From positions 62,001 through 126,000 of the forward strand of contig CBDBVC010000043.1 in assembly GCA_965212525.1 (NCBI GenBank): a DNA stretch of 64,000 bases, given 5' to 3'. Position numbers and translations under genes: made by a program. The notes under the pieces were generated by a model. It was given only the letters and a program-made list of their open reading frames with translations, searched no databases and was not told the origin of the DNA. Below, piece by piece: positions 61,864 to 64,000 of this stretch. This DNA comes from SZUA-38 sp965212525. Its GTDB lineage: Bacteria > Pseudomonadota > Gammaproteobacteria > Xanthomonadales > SZUA-38. Numbering within the stretch: position 1 is the stretch's first letter; the number at the start of each line of letters is the position of its first letter.

Positions 61864-64000
61864 ATGACAGACAGGGAAAGCATCAACAGTCAGTCCGGTC
61901 AGCCAGCAGTGATTCGCATCCTTCTGACAATCCTGCTGCTGACGGTACAGGTATCACAGGCTCAGGAAGCACAGTTCTACCCCTACACCTTCGATGACGG
62001 GCTGCCGTCGGACGATATCAACGACATCGCGCAGGATCTGTGGGGCAATCTCTGGATCGCTACGCAGGACGGACTGGTCGAATACGATGGCCTGACCTTC
62101 CGTACCCGCCACCACGAGGCTGACGACCCTGACAGCATCGCCAATAACGAGATTCAGACCTTGTTTGTGGATTCGGCCAACCGGGTGTGGGCTGGCACGC
62201 GTGATGGGCTCAGCATGCTCGATGAAGAACGCGATACCTTCATCAATTACCGCGCTGATGAAAACGACCCCAACAGCCCGTCCTCGACACTGATCCTGGT
62301 TATCTTCGAAGATCGGCAAGGGATGATATGGATCGGTACCTATCTCGGGGGGTTGCAAAGCCTGGATGTGGACAGCGGTACGTTCACGACCTACAGACAT
62401 GATCCGGATGATCCCGAGACGATCAGTTCGAACAACATCCTCACTCTGGCCGAAGATTCCGAAGGCCGATTGTGGGTGGGTACACTCAGCGGTGGCCTCA
62501 GTGTCATGAGCGCCGATCGCCAGCAGATCACGCGCTACCAGCATGACCCTGAACAGTCCGACAGCCTGACAGATCGCCATGTGATTTCCTTGCTTGAGCA
62601 CGAAGGTCGCATGTGGGTGGGGACACCGAAAAGCCTGAGTATCTTCAACTCCGACCGCGATGCCTTTGACCACATCAGGGTCGATCACTCCAACGAGAAA
62701 ACCGCATCGGTTCGTGACATGACCATCGATCGTCACGGCAATCTCTGGTATGTGAATTCGAATGGTCTGTACTTTTCCGACGACAGGCAGAATTTCGTGC
62801 ATACTCGGTCACGGCCGGGTGTTGCCAGGGCTCTGCCCACCGATGACCTTGAGAGTGTTTTCGAAGACAGGGAAGGGCAGATCTGGTTATCCACCGATGG
62901 CCTCGGGATCGTCAAGCTGTTACCGAACTGGAACAGTTTCTCGATGTACAAGCATGATCCGCTGGACCCGAACTCCATTGTATCGAATGAGATCCGGGGC
63001 ATGTTTTACGAGGGTGAAACACTCTGGGTTGGCAGTTTCGAAGGACAGATCAGTTCGATCAATACCATCACCGGTCAGATGATGCGATTCCCCCTGCCCG
63101 GTGGCGAGGGGCCGCGTTATTCACGTGTCTGGTCGCTGGTCAAGAACGGCCCGGAGATGTGGGGTGGTCTCAGTGGCCTGTTCCTCAAATGGGACCTGGA
63201 AACTCTGAGTTTTGAAGAAGTGCCGCTGTCCGAACCGGTCGACGCTTCCCAGTTCATCGACCTGATGGTCAAGCAGGATGACCGAACAGTCTGGTTTTCC
63301 GCGTCCGATTTCGGTCTGGCCACACTGGACATGCAGACCAGCGAGATCAGACGTTATCAATCGGATCCGGCGAATCCGCGTTCAGTCAGTGGCCAGCTCA
63401 TCGATCAGATCGACATTACACGCAGTGGTCGACTGTGGGTGTCAACCGAGAATGGACTGGACCAGTACGAGCCGGACAGTGACGACTTCACGCGCCTGTT
63501 GCGAGATGATCCACAACCGGTTTTCGGTTTTCTCGAAGATGACAGTAATGAAATCTGGCTGTCGACAACCGACAGGCTCAAGCGCTACCGACTTGAGGGC
63601 GACAGACTGGTCATGGTCGATGAAATTGATCAGTCGGATGGTCTGCCATCGCTGGATTTCACCTCGTTGCGTCAGGATGGCAATGGCTTCATCTGGCTGA
63701 CATCACGACGCGGCCTGTTCCGCTTTGCGCCGGACAGCCGTGAGGTGCTTCAATTCAACCGCTCCGATGGTCTGCCCGGGCGTAATGTCTATGACAGACC
63801 GATGCTGGCTGCCGCTGATGGCAAATTCTACGCGTCGACTTCAACCGGTCTGATGGCGTTTGATCCGCTGGCAATACGTGACAACCCAGTCGAGCCCGAG
63901 GTAATCCTGAGTCGAATCCTGTCGAGCGATAGAACACTGACAAAACACACCGGCGAAGTCTGGAAGAATCTCGAATTCGAGTATCACGAGTCGGATCTGA
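61864..64000 (+). CDS. Two-component-type propeller (reg_prop) sensor, N-terminal part, cut by window end
   Basis: Open from ATG 61864 (GAGAAGAG upstream) to the window end without a stop, at least 712 residues. A signal peptide (V-Q-V-S-Q-A-Q) is followed by many reg_prop blades: D-D-G-L-P-S-D-D-I-N-D-I-A-Q-D, G-N-L-W-I-A-T-Q-D-G-L, G-M-I-W-I-G-T-Y-L-G-G-L, G-R-L-W-V-G-T-L-S-G-G-L, G-F-I-W-L-T-S-R-R-G-L-F. This forms the paired seven-bladed propellers of HTCS-like or GGDEF-type sensors. Typically a Y_Y_Y domain, a helix and an output domain follow, and these lie past the edge. Such proteins often sense sugars outside the cell, so a link to the nearby HD-GYP gene (c-di-GMP) is possible. Confidence 0.85.
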   Translation, partial: MTDRESINSQSGQPAVIRILLTILLLTVQVSQAQEAQFYPYTFDDGLPSDDINDIAQDLWGNLWIATQDGLVEYDGLTFRTRHHEADDPDSIANNEIQTLFVDSANRVWAGTRDGLSMLDEERDTFINYRADENDPNSPSSTLILVIFEDRQGMIWIGTYLGGLQSLDVDSGTFTTYRHDPDDPETISSNNILTLAEDSEGRLWVGTLSGGLSVMSADRQQITRYQHDPEQSDSLTDRHVISLLEHEGRMWVGTPKSLSIFNSDRDAFDHIRVDHSNEKTASVRDMTIDRHGNLWYVNSNGLYFSDDRQNFVHTRSRPGVARALPTDDLESVFEDREGQIWLSTDGLGIVKLLPNWNSFSMYKHDPLDPNSIVSNEIRGMFYEGETLWVGSFEGQISSINTITGQMMRFPLPGGEGPRYSRVWSLVKNGPEMWGGLSGLFLKWDLETLSFEEVPLSEPVDASQFIDLMVKQDDRTVWFSASDFGLATLDMQTSEIRRYQSDPANPRSVSGQLIDQIDITRSGRLWVSTENGLDQYEPDSDDFTRLLRDDPQPVFGFLEDDSNEIWLSTTDRLKRYRLEGDRLVMVDEIDQSDGLPSLDFTSLRQDGNGFIWLTSRRGLFRFAPDSREVLQFNRSDGLPGRNVYDRPMLAAADGKFYASTSTGLMAFDPLAIRDNPVEPEVILSRILSSDRTLTKHTGEVWKNLEFEYHESDL

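Noticed and set aside
61954..62802. Open frame of 282 codons on the minus strand opposite the propeller sensor
   Set aside because: It is a shadow of the repetitive reg_prop sequence with no ribosome site or domain.

Overview
The window looks like a dense piece of a Gammaproteobacterial chromosome of moderately high GC, probably from an aquatic heterotroph related to the Xanthomonadales/Chromatiales side of the class. I infer this from gene content: cyanide-insensitive type bd oxidase, single-chain SdaA, PrfC, three-part PntAA/AB/B, the glyoxylate shunt under a CysB-like LysR regulator, CSLREA and beta-helix surface proteins, and secreted proteins ending in a short F-x-D-[GS]-F-E tail. I saw no tRNA, rRNA, CRISPR array, transposase or phage gene.

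Layout. (1) 0.07-15.7 kb is an envelope-protein neighbourhood: a fused MFS/spermidine-synthase membrane protein, two paralogous PpiC-type isomerases placed tail to tail, a lipoprotein alkaline-phosphatase-superfamily hydrolase with TPRs, a secreted protein of unknown function, two FG-GAP/ASPIC-UnbV (CRTAC1-like) propeller proteins, a TPR lipoprotein and a small fibronectin-like protein. (2) 15.9-18.9 kb is a GbsR/MarR regulator with a promoter-operator followed by cioAB-like oxidase genes. (3) 19-29 kb holds a large secreted protein, then an ECF sigma factor, a membrane anti-sigma-like protein and a periplasmic TPR-CHAT protease, followed by two beta-helix surface proteins. (4) 29.3-33.8 kb holds a small cytosolic protein, aceB-aceA and a divergent LysR regulator. 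(5) 33.8-41.9 kb is a glycan cluster: a YidC paralogue overlapping a CDP-glycerol glycerophosphotransferase-like gene, a methyltransferase, a DPGSGS small membrane protein, GDP-D-rhamnose genes (gmd, rmd), manA, a Kelch lipoprotein and a glutaredoxin-like protein. (6) 41.9-56.4 kb is mostly housekeeping: sdaA, an M23 peptidase, prfC, a secreted protein under a palindrome, a Nudix hydrolase, a propeller protein, a 5'-3' exonuclease with an HNH nuclease, pntAA-AB-B and a two-component system. (7) 56.3-64 kb holds an exported isoaspartyl peptidase/asparaginase, two adjacent dynamin-like GTPases, an HD-GYP protein that lacks its HD pair, and the first part of a reg_prop propeller sensor cut by the window end.

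How the genes work together. The most interesting unit is sigma factor / anti-sigma / TPR-CHAT protease: a membrane-anchored periplasmic protease sits beside the membrane protein it could cleave to free the sigma factor, and surface beta-helix proteins lie just downstream. The second is the pairing of a YidC insertase paralogue with a teichoic-acid-type polymerase in a Gram-negative glycan locus.

Sequence quality. Four genes (13.0-15.3, 56.3-57.4, 57.4-58.7 and 60.2-61.5 kb) are broken by what I read as about fifteen extra single bases, nine of them within about 370 bp at 60244-60616. Nearly all are best read as insertions with clean homology on both sides, so assembly or sequencing error is the likelier cause; real gene decay is not excluded. 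Coordinates for these genes are given as the repaired reading.
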